A DNA stretch of 64,000 nucleotides, taken from assembly GCA_013285825.1 (NCBI GenBank), contig JABDGV010000003.1, forward strand, positions 26,405 to 90,404, in the 5' to 3' direction. How positions within the stretch are numbered: the stretch's first letter is position 1; each line of letters begins with the position of its first letter. A program made the translations under genes and the position numbers. The notes beneath the pieces were generated by a model. The model was not told the DNA's origin. It was given only the letters and a program-made list of their open reading frames with translations, and searched no databases. This document shows positions 26,098 to 34,875 of the stretch, one piece after another. The stretch is from Bacteroidota bacterium. Lineage in GTDB: Bacteria; Chlamydiota; Chlamydiia; Chlamydiales; FEN-1388.

Positions 26098-26100
26098 TCA
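26088..26100. other. Rearrangement junction joining two decapitated genes head to head
   Basis: The plus-strand toxin frame begins directly after a TAA at 26088-26090, and the minus-strand kinase frame ends upstream at a TGA at 26098-26100. Recognisable homology of both genes starts within about 12 bases of this point, so a deletion or inversion endpoint lies here. I see no insertion sequence or direct repeat at the junction. Confidence 0.6.
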
Positions 26101-26918
26101 TTGGCGCAGGGCATGGTTTATATGCTGCTGCAAGTGAACTCCCCTCCTCACTTCTCTATTCGCTTAATGGCTTAGGACAACTACTTTGGGCAGGGATAAC
26201 AGACCCTGTAGCTGTTCCTGAAAAGTTGATCGATGCAACAACTAAGCTCTTTGAATACTTGCGCAAAGAAGAACTCTCAACTCTTGCTCAGCATATGGCA
26301 CCGGAGCTCCACGACCTCGTAACTAACTGGGACAAGCTTGACCATAGAACACGTGGAGAGAAGGCAGGTTTTGTACTCGGGAAATATGGGGTAGACATTT
26401 TCTGTATGTATGGCAGCACTAAAGCCATACAAGCGTACAGCAAATTACGCCAATCAAATGCCCTCTGCAATCTAAAAACCCTCACAATATCAAATCAGCA
26501 TCAATTGGAAATGGTGCACGCAACAGAACATGCTGCACAAAAAAGAGCCCTGACATGTGCCTTCAAAGAACTTGATATGAGCAAACAAGGCAAGCATATT
26601 CCTGGACACAATAGCTATGAGACATTATCAGCTCAGGACAAAGCCAGAAAAAGCATTTGGACGCATCCCGATGTTGAACGGAAAGTAAAACAATTCGTAG
26701 GCAAAGGTCAGGCTATCGTTCAATCTTCTACTGAGAAAGGATTTATTGAATTTGGGGCGCCAGGATATAAAGAAAGAATAGATTTTGGAGAGATAATAGG
26801 AATGTACATGGATATGGACACAAAAAAATTTAAACCAACTACTCAAGGTATAATTCACCATGCCAAGGACAGAGTACACGTAGTTCCTTGCAGACCAAAA
26901 GAGTTCAATATAAAATGA
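26091..26918 (+). pseudogene. C-terminal fragment of a polymorphic toxin (type 50-like toxin domain)
   Basis: An open frame of 275 codons starts at the junction without a good start codon; a TTG at 26226 is the first usual start. The first part (IGAGHGLYAAASELP, GLGQLLWAGITDPVAVPEKL, GEKAGFVLGKYGVDIF) resembles the pre-toxin region of large polymorphic toxins. The last about 110 residues carry KQGKHIPGHNSYE, GFIEFGAPGYKERIDFGEIIG and PTTQGIIHHAKDRVHVVPCRP, which match the pattern I know for bacterial toxin 50 (Ntox50, predicted RNase). The toxin domain itself looks complete, while the delivery part (signal, repeats) is gone. The stop overlaps the next ATG as ATGA. Confidence 0.6.
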
Positions 26919-27241
26919 AAGAAAACAGTAAAGAGATTGAACGAAGACGCAGCATCTTAGCCTATTTACACCACTGCTTAATTGGAGAAGTTCCCAAAAA
27001 ACTCCGGCTTGTCAGTGTCGATTGGACCCAGGATACAGCTTGCCTCCATTTTTATTTTGACGGCGAAATTGAAGAGCGAGACCACGAAACAGTGGACCTC
27101 GTTCACACGTACTTTGTCGCCAATTTTACCGAAGATAATATGCGCTCCTGTGGACTTGATATTGTACGAATAGATGAGCCCCTTCCAATTCCCTATGAGG
27201 GCGAATGCGTCTTTGCCCGTAAAGAAAAATATGATAATTAG
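26915..27241 (+). CDS. Probable immunity protein of the toxin fragment
   Basis: A 108-residue acidic protein whose ATG overlaps the toxin stop by 4 bases. The central part reads LRLVSVDWTQDTACLHFYFDGEIEE then DHETVDLVHTYFVANF, the layout of small immunity proteins found directly after polymorphic toxin domains (two-strand core with an acidic helix). Its position, size and acidity make immunity the best explanation. Retention of an intact frame beside a truncated toxin suggests either protection against toxin from relatives or too little time for decay. Confidence 0.6.
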   Translation: MKENSKEIERRRSILAYLHHCLIGEVPKKLRLVSVDWTQDTACLHFYFDGEIEERDHETVDLVHTYFVANFTEDNMRSCGLDIVRIDEPLPIPYEGECVFARKEKYDN

Positions 27242-27252
27242 GATGTTGCAAA

Positions 27253-28194
27253 TCAGCACTTTTTCCTAATCAACACCATTTTCTTATAACAGCAACTTAT
27301 AGCATAGATAGCCGCCAAAAGGACCACCACCATTGCACCTGTTGACAGAGCGAAAGAGTAGACTGTAACGAGGTGGCGAGAGAGAGCGATAGCCAGAGTA
27401 GAGCCCAAAACTGCAACCCCGCATGAGACGATGGCCATCGACTTGAATCTGGAACAGAAGAGGCGGGCAATTAAGGGAGGAAGGCACAAAAGGCCAAGCA
27501 CCATCACAACCCCAACGGATCGAAAGGCGACAACCACACAAAAGGCTTGGATCAGCAAAAGGGCTGCTCCATATGCCTTATGAGAGAAGCCTGATAGGTT
27601 TGCAAAAATAGGATCGAAGCAGGAGACCTTCCAGCCTCGAGAGAAGAGGGTGAACACCAAAAAAGCAAGAAGAGCCGATAGAAATGCTGGCACAATATCC
27701 TCTTCAACCAAGGCATCGGCATTTCCGATCAACAGCTCAACCCCTATGTGGGCGTTTCTTGAAATGCAGGTCAGCAAGAGAATCCCCAACGCAAACAGAA
27801 AGGTAAATGAGGCTCCAATACCGGCATCCTCTTTCATCTTATTGCTCGAAGTAAAGAGGTGGACTGTCCAAGCCGTAAGAACCGCTCCAACCAACGCTGC
27901 GATAGCAAGTTGGAAAGGGTTGAGGGGACCCTCTTCCATCTCACCTGAATGGTAGCCAAAGAGAAAGACAAGCACGATACCAATAAGCAATGTATGAGAA
28001 AGCGCATTGGCCATCATGGTATAGCGTCTCAACACCGAAAGGGTTCCAACGAGTGCTGTAGCAACGCTTAATAAATTCAAAACTAAAAACTGGATTTCAT
28101 CGGTAGCAAGAGCGCTTCCTGAAAGCATATGAGAGAGGCGTGTCAAAAAAGTCCACAGCACCTGGAAGAATGTCAACCCATGGTAACTATCCAT
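27253..28194 (-). CDS. ytgD: Manganese/iron ABC transporter permease YtgD/TroD
   Basis: A 313-residue ABC-3 family membrane protein with about eight or nine hydrophobic segments, containing RRYTMMANALSHTLLIGIVL and the C-terminal VVMVLGLLCLPPLIARLF. I set the start at the ATG at 28194, overlapping the end of the upstream permease-repressor gene by 8 bases; the longer frame upstream lies inside that gene. It is the last gene of the ytgABCRD operon. Its stop faces the immunity gene stop 11 bases away. Confidence 0.9.
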   Translation of the reverse strand: MDSYHGLTFFQVLWTFLTRLSHMLSGSALATDEIQFLVLNLLSVATALVGTLSVLRRYTMMANALSHTLLIGIVLVFLFGYHSGEMEEGPLNPFQLAIAALVGAVLTAWTVHLFTSSNKMKEDAGIGASFTFLFALGILLLTCISRNAHIGVELLIGNADALVEEDIVPAFLSALLAFLVFTLFSRGWKVSCFDPIFANLSGFSHKAYGAALLLIQAFCVVVAFRSVGVVMVLGLLCLPPLIARLFCSRFKSMAIVSCGVAVLGSTLAIALSRHLVTVYSFALSTGAMVVVLLAAIYAISCCYKKMVLIRKKC

Positions 28195-29470
28195 CGCTAT
28201 CTCTAGGTATGAGCTGTTTATGCGGATCGACAACTGGATGGCGTAAAAGCCGATCAAGCTCTTTTTCAATCTGCGGCGTCAATATATGCTCCATCTCTTC
28301 AGCGCTCGGATGGACTCGATCTTTGGGCATATTGCAAAACTCAACCAAATAGAGCTCCCATAAACGATGAAGACGCACAAGCTTTCGAGCGGCATGCATA
28401 CCCGATTCTTCCAATGTCATTTCATCCCGCTCAAGTGTAATAAACCCTTGAGATCTCAATTTTTTAGCAAGAGAGAGTACTTGACTGCTCTCAAGAGCCG
28501 TACTATAGGCAAGCTCTGTGACTAACACGCTCGTCCGTCCGCTTTTTTCCACCATTCGCCAAATCGCTTTGAGCAAATTTTCTTGAGCGCATTGAGAACG
28601 AAATCCCCATCTCTTCCACTGCCGTATAAGGACTCCTGTACCAGGTGCAAAGAGATATGAGCAGATAAAGAGCAAAGAGAGAAGAACCGAGATAGTTGGT
28701 CCTGTTGGCATGCCGGAGCCTAAATAGTGAGAGGCAAATAATCCAAGACTACACGAGAGCGCCCCAAGGATGCCCGATGCAACAAGAAGAGAAGAAAAGG
28801 AGGAGCACCAAAGTCTGGCAGTAACGCTCGGGAAAATCAAAAGAGAGGACATCAGTACAACTCCCATAACCTTTGCGCCCAAAATAAGGGTAAGTACAAC
28901 TACTGTTGCCAAAAGATAGTGGGTTGTTGAATAGGAGATTCCCATTAGGCGAGAGAATATTGGATCAAAAAGATCTGATTTTAAAGCGCGAGAATATAAG
29001 GCAAGTATTGCAGAAATTATAATAAGCAAAAGAACAGATACGATGGCATAGCTTTCCGAGATGGTTGCAGCTTGGCCTAAAAGGAGCGCATGCAACTTTT
29101 TTGTTAGCGTCGGCATACTATTTTGAACAGCAGAAATAAAAAGCAGTCCCAAAGCAAAATAACTAGAAAGCACGACACATAAAGCTGCATCGGTAGAAAT
29201 TTGTATTGCCTTAGTCAGATAGTCAATAGACCAGTAGGCAAGAAATGCAAATATAAACCCTGCAGCAACAGTATACAAAATATCATTTCCAAAAGAGGCT
29301 GAGAGCCAAATGCCAAGAGCAAGGCCTGGATAGCAGGCATGCGAGAGCGCCTCTCCCAGCAAAGACTGCCTCTTCAGCACAACAATTGAGCCGATAGAGC
29401 CGCCTAAAGCTCCAAGTGCGACACAAGCAACCCAAGGAATAAAGAGAACCGACTGCAGCCAATTCTCCAT
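28187..29470 (-). CDS. ytgCR: Metal ABC permease fused to a DtxR-type repressor (YtgCR)
   Basis: A 427-residue fusion. Residues 1-about 280 are a TroC-like permease (SLLGEALSHACYPGLALGIW; KVMGVVLMSSLLIFPSVTARLW). Residues about 290-427 are an iron/manganese-dependent repressor of the DtxR/MntR family: a winged helix (LLKAIWRMVEKSGRTSVLVTE, then LAKKLRSQGFITLERDEMTL) and a dimer/metal domain with RLHRLWELYLVEFCNM, HPSAEEMEHILTP and HPVVDPHKQLIP. In C. trachomatis the same fusion (CT069) is cleaved to release YtgR, which represses the ytg operon. The ATG directly abuts the ytgB stop with no gap. The repressor keeps the Glu/His motif of the DtxR metal site (HRLWE..., EEMEH). Confidence 0.93.
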   Translation of the reverse strand: MENWLQSVLFIPWVACVALGALGGSIGSIVVLKRQSLLGEALSHACYPGLALGIWLSASFGNDILYTVAAGFIFAFLAYWSIDYLTKAIQISTDAALCVVLSSYFALGLLFISAVQNSMPTLTKKLHALLLGQAATISESYAIVSVLLLIIISAILALYSRALKSDLFDPIFSRLMGISYSTTHYLLATVVVLTLILGAKVMGVVLMSSLLIFPSVTARLWCSSFSSLLVASGILGALSCSLGLFASHYLGSGMPTGPTISVLLSLLFICSYLFAPGTGVLIRQWKRWGFRSQCAQENLLKAIWRMVEKSGRTSVLVTELAYSTALESSQVLSLAKKLRSQGFITLERDEMTLEESGMHAARKLVRLHRLWELYLVEFCNMPKDRVHPSAEEMEHILTPQIEKELDRLLRHPVVDPHKQLIPRDSDG

Positions 29471-30226
29471 TTAAGCAGTCTCCTGAGACAAGCGAAGAGC
29501 CTCTGCAAGAATTGTAAACTGCTGTCCATACGCTTTTTGAAGATTACTGGAAGTAAGAACTTTTGAAGCAGCTCCTGCGCCTATAAGCCGAGTATTCAAC
29601 AAAACGACCCAATCAAAGTAGCGCTTTACGGTCTCTAGATCATGATGGACAATGATAACGCTTTTTCCAGCCCCAACCATCTCTTTTATAATGCGTAAAA
29701 TGGTCTCTTCACTCGCATGGTCAACTCCAGAAAAGGGCTCATCAAGAAGATAAAGTTCTGCTTGTTGAACGAGCGCACGAGCTAAAAAGGCTCTCTGCTG
29801 CTGTCCTCCGGACAACTCCCGAATCTCTCGATTCTGAAAATCTGAAAGCCCCACTTTATTCAGCGAGTCAATAATGAGCGCGCGATCGTCCTTTGTAAGC
29901 CTTCGAAACAACCCAAGGCGTGCATACGCACCCATTTCTGCAAGTTCATATACAGTGATAGGAAAGTCCCAATCAACTGCGCCTTTTTGAGGAACATAGG
30001 CAATTTGCGTTCGAACTTGCTCGAAATTCTTTCCCAAAATTCTAAAGCCGCCGACAGCTGGTGGAATAAGACCTAAAATAGTCTTTAAAAGAGTGCTCTT
30101 CCCCGCCCCATTCGGACCAATAATTCCAGCTAAAACTCCTCGAGGAATTGAGAAGGAGAGATCCCATAAAACAGGAGATGTGCCGTAATGGACAGTTAGG
30201 GAAAGTACTTCAATAGCTGGATCCAT
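29471..30226 (-). CDS. ytgB: Manganese/iron ABC transporter ATPase YtgB/TroB
   Basis: A 251-residue ABC ATPase with Walker A GPNGAGKST near residue 38, Q-loop AYVPQKGAVDWDFP (the WDFP after the Q-loop is typical of the Mn/Zn/Fe group), signature LSGGQQQR, Walker B LYLLDEPFSGVD and switch VHHDLETV. It overlaps the end of ytgA by 17 bases and abuts ytgCR. Confidence 0.93.
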   Translation of the reverse strand: MDPAIEVLSLTVHYGTSPVLWDLSFSIPRGVLAGIIGPNGAGKSTLLKTILGLIPPAVGGFRILGKNFEQVRTQIAYVPQKGAVDWDFPITVYELAEMGAYARLGLFRRLTKDDRALIIDSLNKVGLSDFQNREIRELSGGQQQRAFLARALVQQAELYLLDEPFSGVDHASEETILRIIKEMVGAGKSVIIVHHDLETVKRYFDWVVLLNTRLIGAGAASKVLTSSNLQKAYGQQFTILAEALRLSQETA

Positions 30227-31193
30227 TTCCGCTTTCTCGTAAAAATTTTGTAATCGTCTCTGCGTTGAAAAGCATCATACCCTCATACGTACAGCCAACA
30301 GAATCAGAGCTCCCCATCGCATCGCCATACAAGGCAGTGGTTGCAATTTCAACTGTATGACCTTTTCGCTTTAACACTTCAACAACTCGTTGAATGGACT
30401 CTTGCGAGATATTAGACTCAGAAAAGATCCAGTGGATATTGTATTTCAAGATGTGGTTAACCGTCTTTTCAATATCCTGAGTTGAAATCTGCGCTTCTGG
30501 GGCAAGTCCTTCGGGAGCAAAGCATCTTGGCTGCCAGGTATTCATCTGCCTTTCATCATCAATTGCAAGATAGGCACGTGTAAAGTAATTGAAGGCATCG
30601 TGCGTTGTCACCAAATATCGATACGCATCTGGAATCGATTGGCAAAGAGTTTTGATTTGATCATGAACTTTTTCTAAATGCTCTTCTTCAGCTTTGGCTC
30701 TTTCTTGAAACTCCTTTGCATATTCCGGTCGAAGACGAGAAAAGAGATCTGCAATATCTTTTACTCCCAGTTTCCAAAGGGATACATCCATCCAAATATG
30801 GGGATCGGGAAGATTTGCATAGGTAATCAAAAGTTCTGGTCGTTGCAGCTTTATAGAATCACCTATAGAAAGCTTCTCTTTTTTTGCCATCAGACGAGTA
30901 ATTGCTGGACTATGTTCAAGGCCAAGTCCTGAATAAAAAATCACTTCGGCACGTCGAAATTTCTCATCATCGCCTTTGACAAGCTGGTATGAGTGGGGAT
31001 CGCTTTCTCCCTGGATCAGCACAACAATATCTGCTCTATCATCTGCTACGCTTGAAACAAGACTTGCCACCTGTGCCGTTGTGCAAAGCACTTGGACCTT
31101 ATCGGAAGATGGGGATTCAACAGCAGTAGGTTTTCTTGTACCGCAAGAAGTAAGCAAAAGAAGAATTAGGAACTGTAATCGAATTATAAACAA
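30210..31193 (-). CDS. ytgA: Metal-binding lipoprotein YtgA/TroA
   Basis: A 327-residue solute-binding protein of the Mn/Fe group. The N-terminus has a lipoprotein signal, FLILLLLTSCGT, with lipobox LLTSC. Candidate metal ligands are the His in GESDPHSYQLVKGD, the His in LPDPHIWMDVSLW, the Glu in SESNISQ and the Asp of the C-terminal lobe; TTHDAFNYFTRAY is the usual motif. The start appears to be TTG at 31193, as no ATG or GTG lies nearby in frame; the ribosome site is weak. It is the first gene of the operon ytgA-B-CR-D and is likely controlled by the repressor encoded in ytgCR. Confidence 0.92.
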   Translation of the reverse strand: MFIIRLQFLILLLLTSCGTRKPTAVESPSSDKVQVLCTTAQVASLVSSVADDRADIVVLIQGESDPHSYQLVKGDDEKFRRAEVIFYSGLGLEHSPAITRLMAKKEKLSIGDSIKLQRPELLITYANLPDPHIWMDVSLWKLGVKDIADLFSRLRPEYAKEFQERAKAEEEHLEKVHDQIKTLCQSIPDAYRYLVTTHDAFNYFTRAYLAIDDERQMNTWQPRCFAPEGLAPEAQISTQDIEKTVNHILKYNIHWIFSESNISQESIQRVVEVLKRKGHTVEIATTALYGDAMGSSDSVGCTYEGMMLFNAETITKFLRESGNGSSY

Positions 31194-31363
31194 TTGAATG
31201 CTCGTAAAAATTATTCATCATTCTACAACAAGAGAAGAAACTCTCGCAATGTTTACCATTCATTTAGAGAGCGCAAAGAATAGATTAAGATAAAATGGTT
31301 GACTAATCTAAACTGTTTTTGTTATTGATTTGGTGAATTTTGAAAAACAAAACGGTGAAAAAC

Positions 31364-31858
31364 ATGTTAGCAACACAAGAACATAAAATGAGCCTGTCTA
31401 GCAAAGAGCTGGATGAGGCGATCTCACATGCAATGAAGAAAATTGGCGCAAAGCAAGAAAATGCTATTTGCCGCTATTTACCTGCGAAAAACGGCGGTTA
31501 TATCCACCATTTTACATTTAGAAAGTTAAAGAAGAATGAACCTCTCCAACTTTCTGAACTTCTCAAGCGTTATATACTTAATTCAGATTCCCCAATTACT
31601 GTTAATCCAAAGCGACGTGCAGCTCGCGGATCAAGAAAACGCAAAGATGCCTACCTCGTTGCTAAATCAGAATTTGATCAAATTCTTCAACTAGCTCGAA
31701 CTACCGGCAATTCAGAATTAATCAGAAAACTTATGCGTCCTCGCGATTTGAAGACTGCTCAAAAAGAATTAATTGCAGCTGTTAAGCGCAGCATCGTTGA
31801 TCACGAACTTTGGAACAGCTTCGTTGAAGCTGCAGCCCAAGCACAAGCAAAAGCTTAA
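31364..31858 (+). CDS. Basic protein of unknown function
   Basis: A 164-residue protein, start at ATG 31364 (ACGGTG ribosome-like site), with an in-frame TTG at 31340 as alternative. It has an N-terminal alpha/beta region (CRYLPAKNGGYIHHFTFRKLK), a strongly basic linker (NPKRRAARGSRKRKD) and a helical C-terminus ending AAAQAQAKA. The basic linker suggests contact with nucleic acid. A possible promoter TTGACT (31299-31304) precedes it, and a hairpin follows. It is transcribed away from ytgA. I do not recognise the family. Confidence 0.65.
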   Translation: MLATQEHKMSLSSKELDEAISHAMKKIGAKQENAICRYLPAKNGGYIHHFTFRKLKKNEPLQLSELLKRYILNSDSPITVNPKRRAARGSRKRKDAYLVAKSEFDQILQLARTTGNSELIRKLMRPRDLKTAQKELIAAVKRSIVDHELWNSFVEAAAQAQAKA

Positions 31859-31870
31859 ACGCTTTTCTAA

Positions 31871-31899
31871 AAGGCGGCAGCTATTCAAGCTGCTGCCTT
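31871..31899 (+). terminator. Hairpin downstream of the basic protein gene
   Basis: AAGGCGGCAGCT and AGCTGCTGCCTT form a 12-bp stem with one G-T pair and a 5-base loop, 13 bases after the stop. No strong T-tract follows (CCCTTATC), so termination is likely but not certain. Confidence 0.6.
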
Positions 31900-31931
31900 C
31901 CCTTATCAAGCACACTCTATTTAATATATTT

Positions 31932-32079
31932 ACCACAGAGAACACAGAGCACACAGAGCGAGAAATTAGCTCTCAACTTTCTGTTAATTTTTATTCATAT
32001 CCTTAAGGATAGTTGTCACTATTGTATTACTAACGATCGTTCTCTATCTCTCTCTGTGCGCTCTCAAGATCTCTGTGGT
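31932..32079. repeat. CACAGAG-type imperfect palindrome (copy with long spacer)
   Basis: ACCACAGAGAACACAGAGCA begins the left arm (31932-31958) and the right arm ends CTCTGTGGT (to 32079), with about 90 unrelated bases between. The arms match each other and the arms of the element at 58786-58855. It lies between convergent genes. A third partial CTCTGTGG copy is at 32090-32096. Confidence 0.7.
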
Positions 32080-32110
32080 TGAATATTTCTCTGTGGCAAA
32101 AAAAATCTGG

Positions 32111-33262
32111 CTAATAGACATCTCTCAAGTAACGGCCCTCTTTACGAAGCTGCTTTAACGCTTCTTTAGCCAACGCCATATCCCCATGAAAGCGCTCTTG
32201 AAAAATTGCTAGAAGCATCGCTTCTACATCTCGTGCCATCCTTTGTGCATCTCCGCAAATATAAACCCTGGCGCCTTGATCGAGCCACGATAGAAGCTCT
32301 TCTCTATTTTCCCACATTTTATGCTGGACATAGACCTTATGGTCCCGATCTCTTGAAAAAGCGACATCCATACGAAAGAAGGGAAGCTGCATGAGCTTGT
32401 TCCAGAAATCCTCATAGAGGAAATCAGTTGCAGAATGGCGCTCGCCGAAAAAGAGCCATACCTTCCCCAAATGTGATCCAAGACGTGTTCCAAGATTCGA
32501 TCCTCTTGCAAGACGCTCTTGGAGATAGGCTCTAAAAGGGGCAATTCCTGTTCCAGGCCCAATGAGGATCACAGGCATGAGATCATCTTCGGGAAAATGA
32601 AAATGTTTGGTCGGCTGCAAGTAAACACCCACTTCAGGATCAAAGAGAGGAGCGATTTGAGTGAGATAGTTCGAGCAGATGCCGGGCCGCGTTTTGCCTG
32701 CAGCTTCAACACTAAGGCGAGAGACTGTCAGGTCAAGGCGTTCTCGATCAACCAACAGGGAGGAAGCGATTGAATAGAGCCTTGGAAGCATAGGAGTCAG
32801 AGTCTCTAAGAGTGCATCAAAGGGAATAGGTGGATTTTGAGCAAATTGCAACCAATCAGAGAGATCATGAACCCGTATCCAATCTTCATCTTTATCCAAA
32901 AGCGCTAAAAATTCAGGTTGTAAAGAAGCAGGTATGTACTCGGCAATCTTTAATAATACTTTTTTATGCAGATGGGTAATCGTATAGCGAGCAGACAAGA
33001 GTTGAAATGCAGAATATTGCTCCTTTGTCCGAGGATCATTAAAGAGTTTATCTGCAGGCACTTGAAGCTGCTCTAGAATTTGCGCGACGATCAAAGGGTC
33101 ATTCTTCGGCAGAATCCCAATGCTATCTCCTACTCGAAAATCAAGTTCAGAGCCGGAAATATTGATACGGACATGCCAAGTCTGTTTACTAGAATCGGGC
33201 TTAGTAAGTGGATACCTTTCTTCAATATGTCCAAAGAAGGGATTCAACCGATGAAATGTCAT
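32111..33262 (-). CDS. CysJ-like NADPH:flavin reductase without flavodoxin domain
   Basis: A 383-residue FAD/NADPH-binding protein of the cytochrome P450 reductase / sulfite reductase alpha group. FAD-binding motif RLYSIASS is near residue 168, NADPH-binding [16 protein letters not shown] near 236, [16 protein letters not shown] follows, and it ends GRYLRDVY, the aromatic C-terminus of CysJ. The FMN (flavodoxin) domain of full CysJ is absent, so its electron acceptor must be a separate protein. C. trachomatis also has a gene annotated cysJ although it lacks sulfite reductase. It overlaps gltX by 4 bases and is probably co-translated with it. Confidence 0.88.
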   Translation of the reverse strand: MTFHRLNPFFGHIEERYPLTKPDSSKQTWHVRINISGSELDFRVGDSIGILPKNDPLIVAQILEQLQVPADKLFNDPRTKEQYSAFQLLSARYTITHLHKKVLLKIAEYIPASLQPEFLALLDKDEDWIRVHDLSDWLQFAQNPPIPFDALLETLTPMLPRLYSIASSLLVDRERLDLTVSRLSVEAAGKTRPGICSNYLTQIAPLFDPEVGVYLQPTKHFHFPEDDLMPVILIGPGTGIAPFRAYLQERLARGSNLGTRLGSHLGKVWLFFGERHSATDFLYEDFWNKLMQLPFFRMDVAFSRDRDHKVYVQHKMWENREELLSWLDQGARVYICGDAQRMARDVEAMLLAIFQERFHGDMALAKEALKQLRKEGRYLRDVY

Positions 33263-34770
33263 ACCAACTCTTTCATAAAGGCTGGACCTTGACTACGCTC
33301 AATAGCCTTTTTCAAACCATCGCTTTTCTTCGTAGAAAGGCCGCCTAAAAATTCAATCGACTGTAAAAAGCGTGCTCGCACACGGTCTTTACCCAAAATT
33401 CCAGCAGAGTCAAAGAGGGGCAATCCATGGCGCTTGCCCATGAGCGATGCAAAAAGAAGCGGCATTACATGCTTTTTATGATTAAGCCCTAGCTGTTCTG
33501 CAACTATTTTCGATCCTTGAGAGACACCCGTCGAGCCCCAATCTTCCAGCTCATCGAGCTTCCAGATGATTGCCTGTACAATCGCAGCAGCTGCCTGTGG
33601 AGAATAGCCCTCAATTTTGAAAAGCTCTTGAGTATAGGGCAGATGGTTGACGAAGAAGAAATCGGCAAGCTCCATAAACTCGCCAAAATTCTTAATTCGA
33701 GAGTGGGCAAGCGGAATAATCTTCTTTAAAAATTCATCATTAAAGCTCCAGCCCTTCAACCGCTCTAAAAGCTTATCTTCGGGAATAGAGTTAATAACAT
33801 AGTGCTGGTTCAACCAATCAAGCTTTTGAATATCAAATACGGCTCCTGAAACGCCGATCCTCTTGGGATCAAAATCGCGAATAACTTCATCGAGAGTATA
33901 GATTTCACGCCCGTCCGGCATGCTATAGCCCATCAAAGTTAAGAAATTCAAAAAGGCCTCAGGCAAATACCCACAATCGCGATAAAAGAAGATCGAGGTT
34001 GGATTCTTTCGTTTAGAGAGTTTTTTGCCATCTTTGCCAAGCAAAAGGGGCATATGCATAAAAATAGGGTGCGTCCAGCCAAAGGATTGATAGAGGAGCA
34101 CGTGCTTGGGCGTTGAGCTTATCCACTCATCTCCTCGGATAACGTGCGTGATGCCCATAAGATGGTCATCTACAACGTTTGCTAAGTGATAGGTTGGATA
34201 GCCGTCTGATTTCAAAAGAACCTGGTCATCAATATCGCCCCAGGGAAAACTGATACGTCCTTTGATAGCATCTTCAAAAACGCACTCTCCGGTTAATGGA
34301 ACCTTTAAACGAATTACGTACGACTGTCCTGCATTTTCTCGAGCCTGAACCTCTTCAGGGGTCAAGTTGCGATACCGTCTATCATAGCCCTGCTTAGAAC
34401 CTGTTTTAGAAGCAACCTCTCTCATCTCGGCAAGCTCTTCGGCTGTTGCAAAGCACTTATAGGCCGTTCCATTGTCCAGAAGTTTTTGGACATATTCTTG
34501 GTAAATAGCGGTTCTTTCCGACTGTCGATATGGGCCAAAGGGGCCGCCAACATCTGGACCCTCATCCCAGTTAAGTCCAGCCCATTTAAGGGCTTTGTAA
34601 ATATTTTCTTCGTATTCAGGACGGCTTCTCGATTTATCCGTGTCCTCAATTCGCAAAATAAATTTGCCTTTAAAATGTTTGGCAAAAACAGCATTAAATA
34701 AAGCAATGTAGGCTGTTCCCACATGCGGATCACCCGTAGGTGAAGGAGCAATTCGTACTCGTACTGACAT
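33259..34770 (-). CDS. gltX: Glutamyl-tRNA synthetase
   Basis: A 503-residue class I aminoacyl-tRNA synthetase. The HIGH-equivalent is [13 protein letters not shown] near residue 8, the KMSKS-equivalent is [11 protein letters not shown] near 246, and [19 protein letters not shown] is the family motif. No GatCAB genes are in the window, so whether it charges tRNA-Gln as well is unknown. It is upstream of the CysJ-like gene in the same operon. In Chlamydia gltX lies next to euo, and here it is 3.8 kb from euo with a kinase and Tsp between. Confidence 0.95.
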   Translation of the reverse strand: MSVRVRIAPSPTGDPHVGTAYIALFNAVFAKHFKGKFILRIEDTDKSRSRPEYEENIYKALKWAGLNWDEGPDVGGPFGPYRQSERTAIYQEYVQKLLDNGTAYKCFATAEELAEMREVASKTGSKQGYDRRYRNLTPEEVQARENAGQSYVIRLKVPLTGECVFEDAIKGRISFPWGDIDDQVLLKSDGYPTYHLANVVDDHLMGITHVIRGDEWISSTPKHVLLYQSFGWTHPIFMHMPLLLGKDGKKLSKRKNPTSIFFYRDCGYLPEAFLNFLTLMGYSMPDGREIYTLDEVIRDFDPKRIGVSGAVFDIQKLDWLNQHYVINSIPEDKLLERLKGWSFNDEFLKKIIPLAHSRIKNFGEFMELADFFFVNHLPYTQELFKIEGYSPQAAAAIVQAIIWKLDELEDWGSTGVSQGSKIVAEQLGLNHKKHVMPLLFASLMGKRHGLPLFDSAGILGKDRVRARFLQSIEFLGGLSTKKSDGLKKAIERSQGPAFMKELV

Positions 34771-34875
34771 ATCTTCTCATCGTTAGTAGAAATATTTTCC
34801 CAGTCTTGACTCTTAGATTGCAAGAGTTTGATAGGTTATCGATCGTGGACGTATCAAATTACTTAATTTAATCCA

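Noticed and set aside
26088..26100. Insertion sequence at the toxin-gene junction
   Set aside because: No transposase frame, terminal inverted repeats or target duplication could be seen on either side; a simple deletion or inversion endpoint is sufficient.
31769..32006. Small open frames in the region after the basic protein gene
   Set aside because: They cross a terminator-like hairpin and a palindromic repeat and have no ribosome sites.
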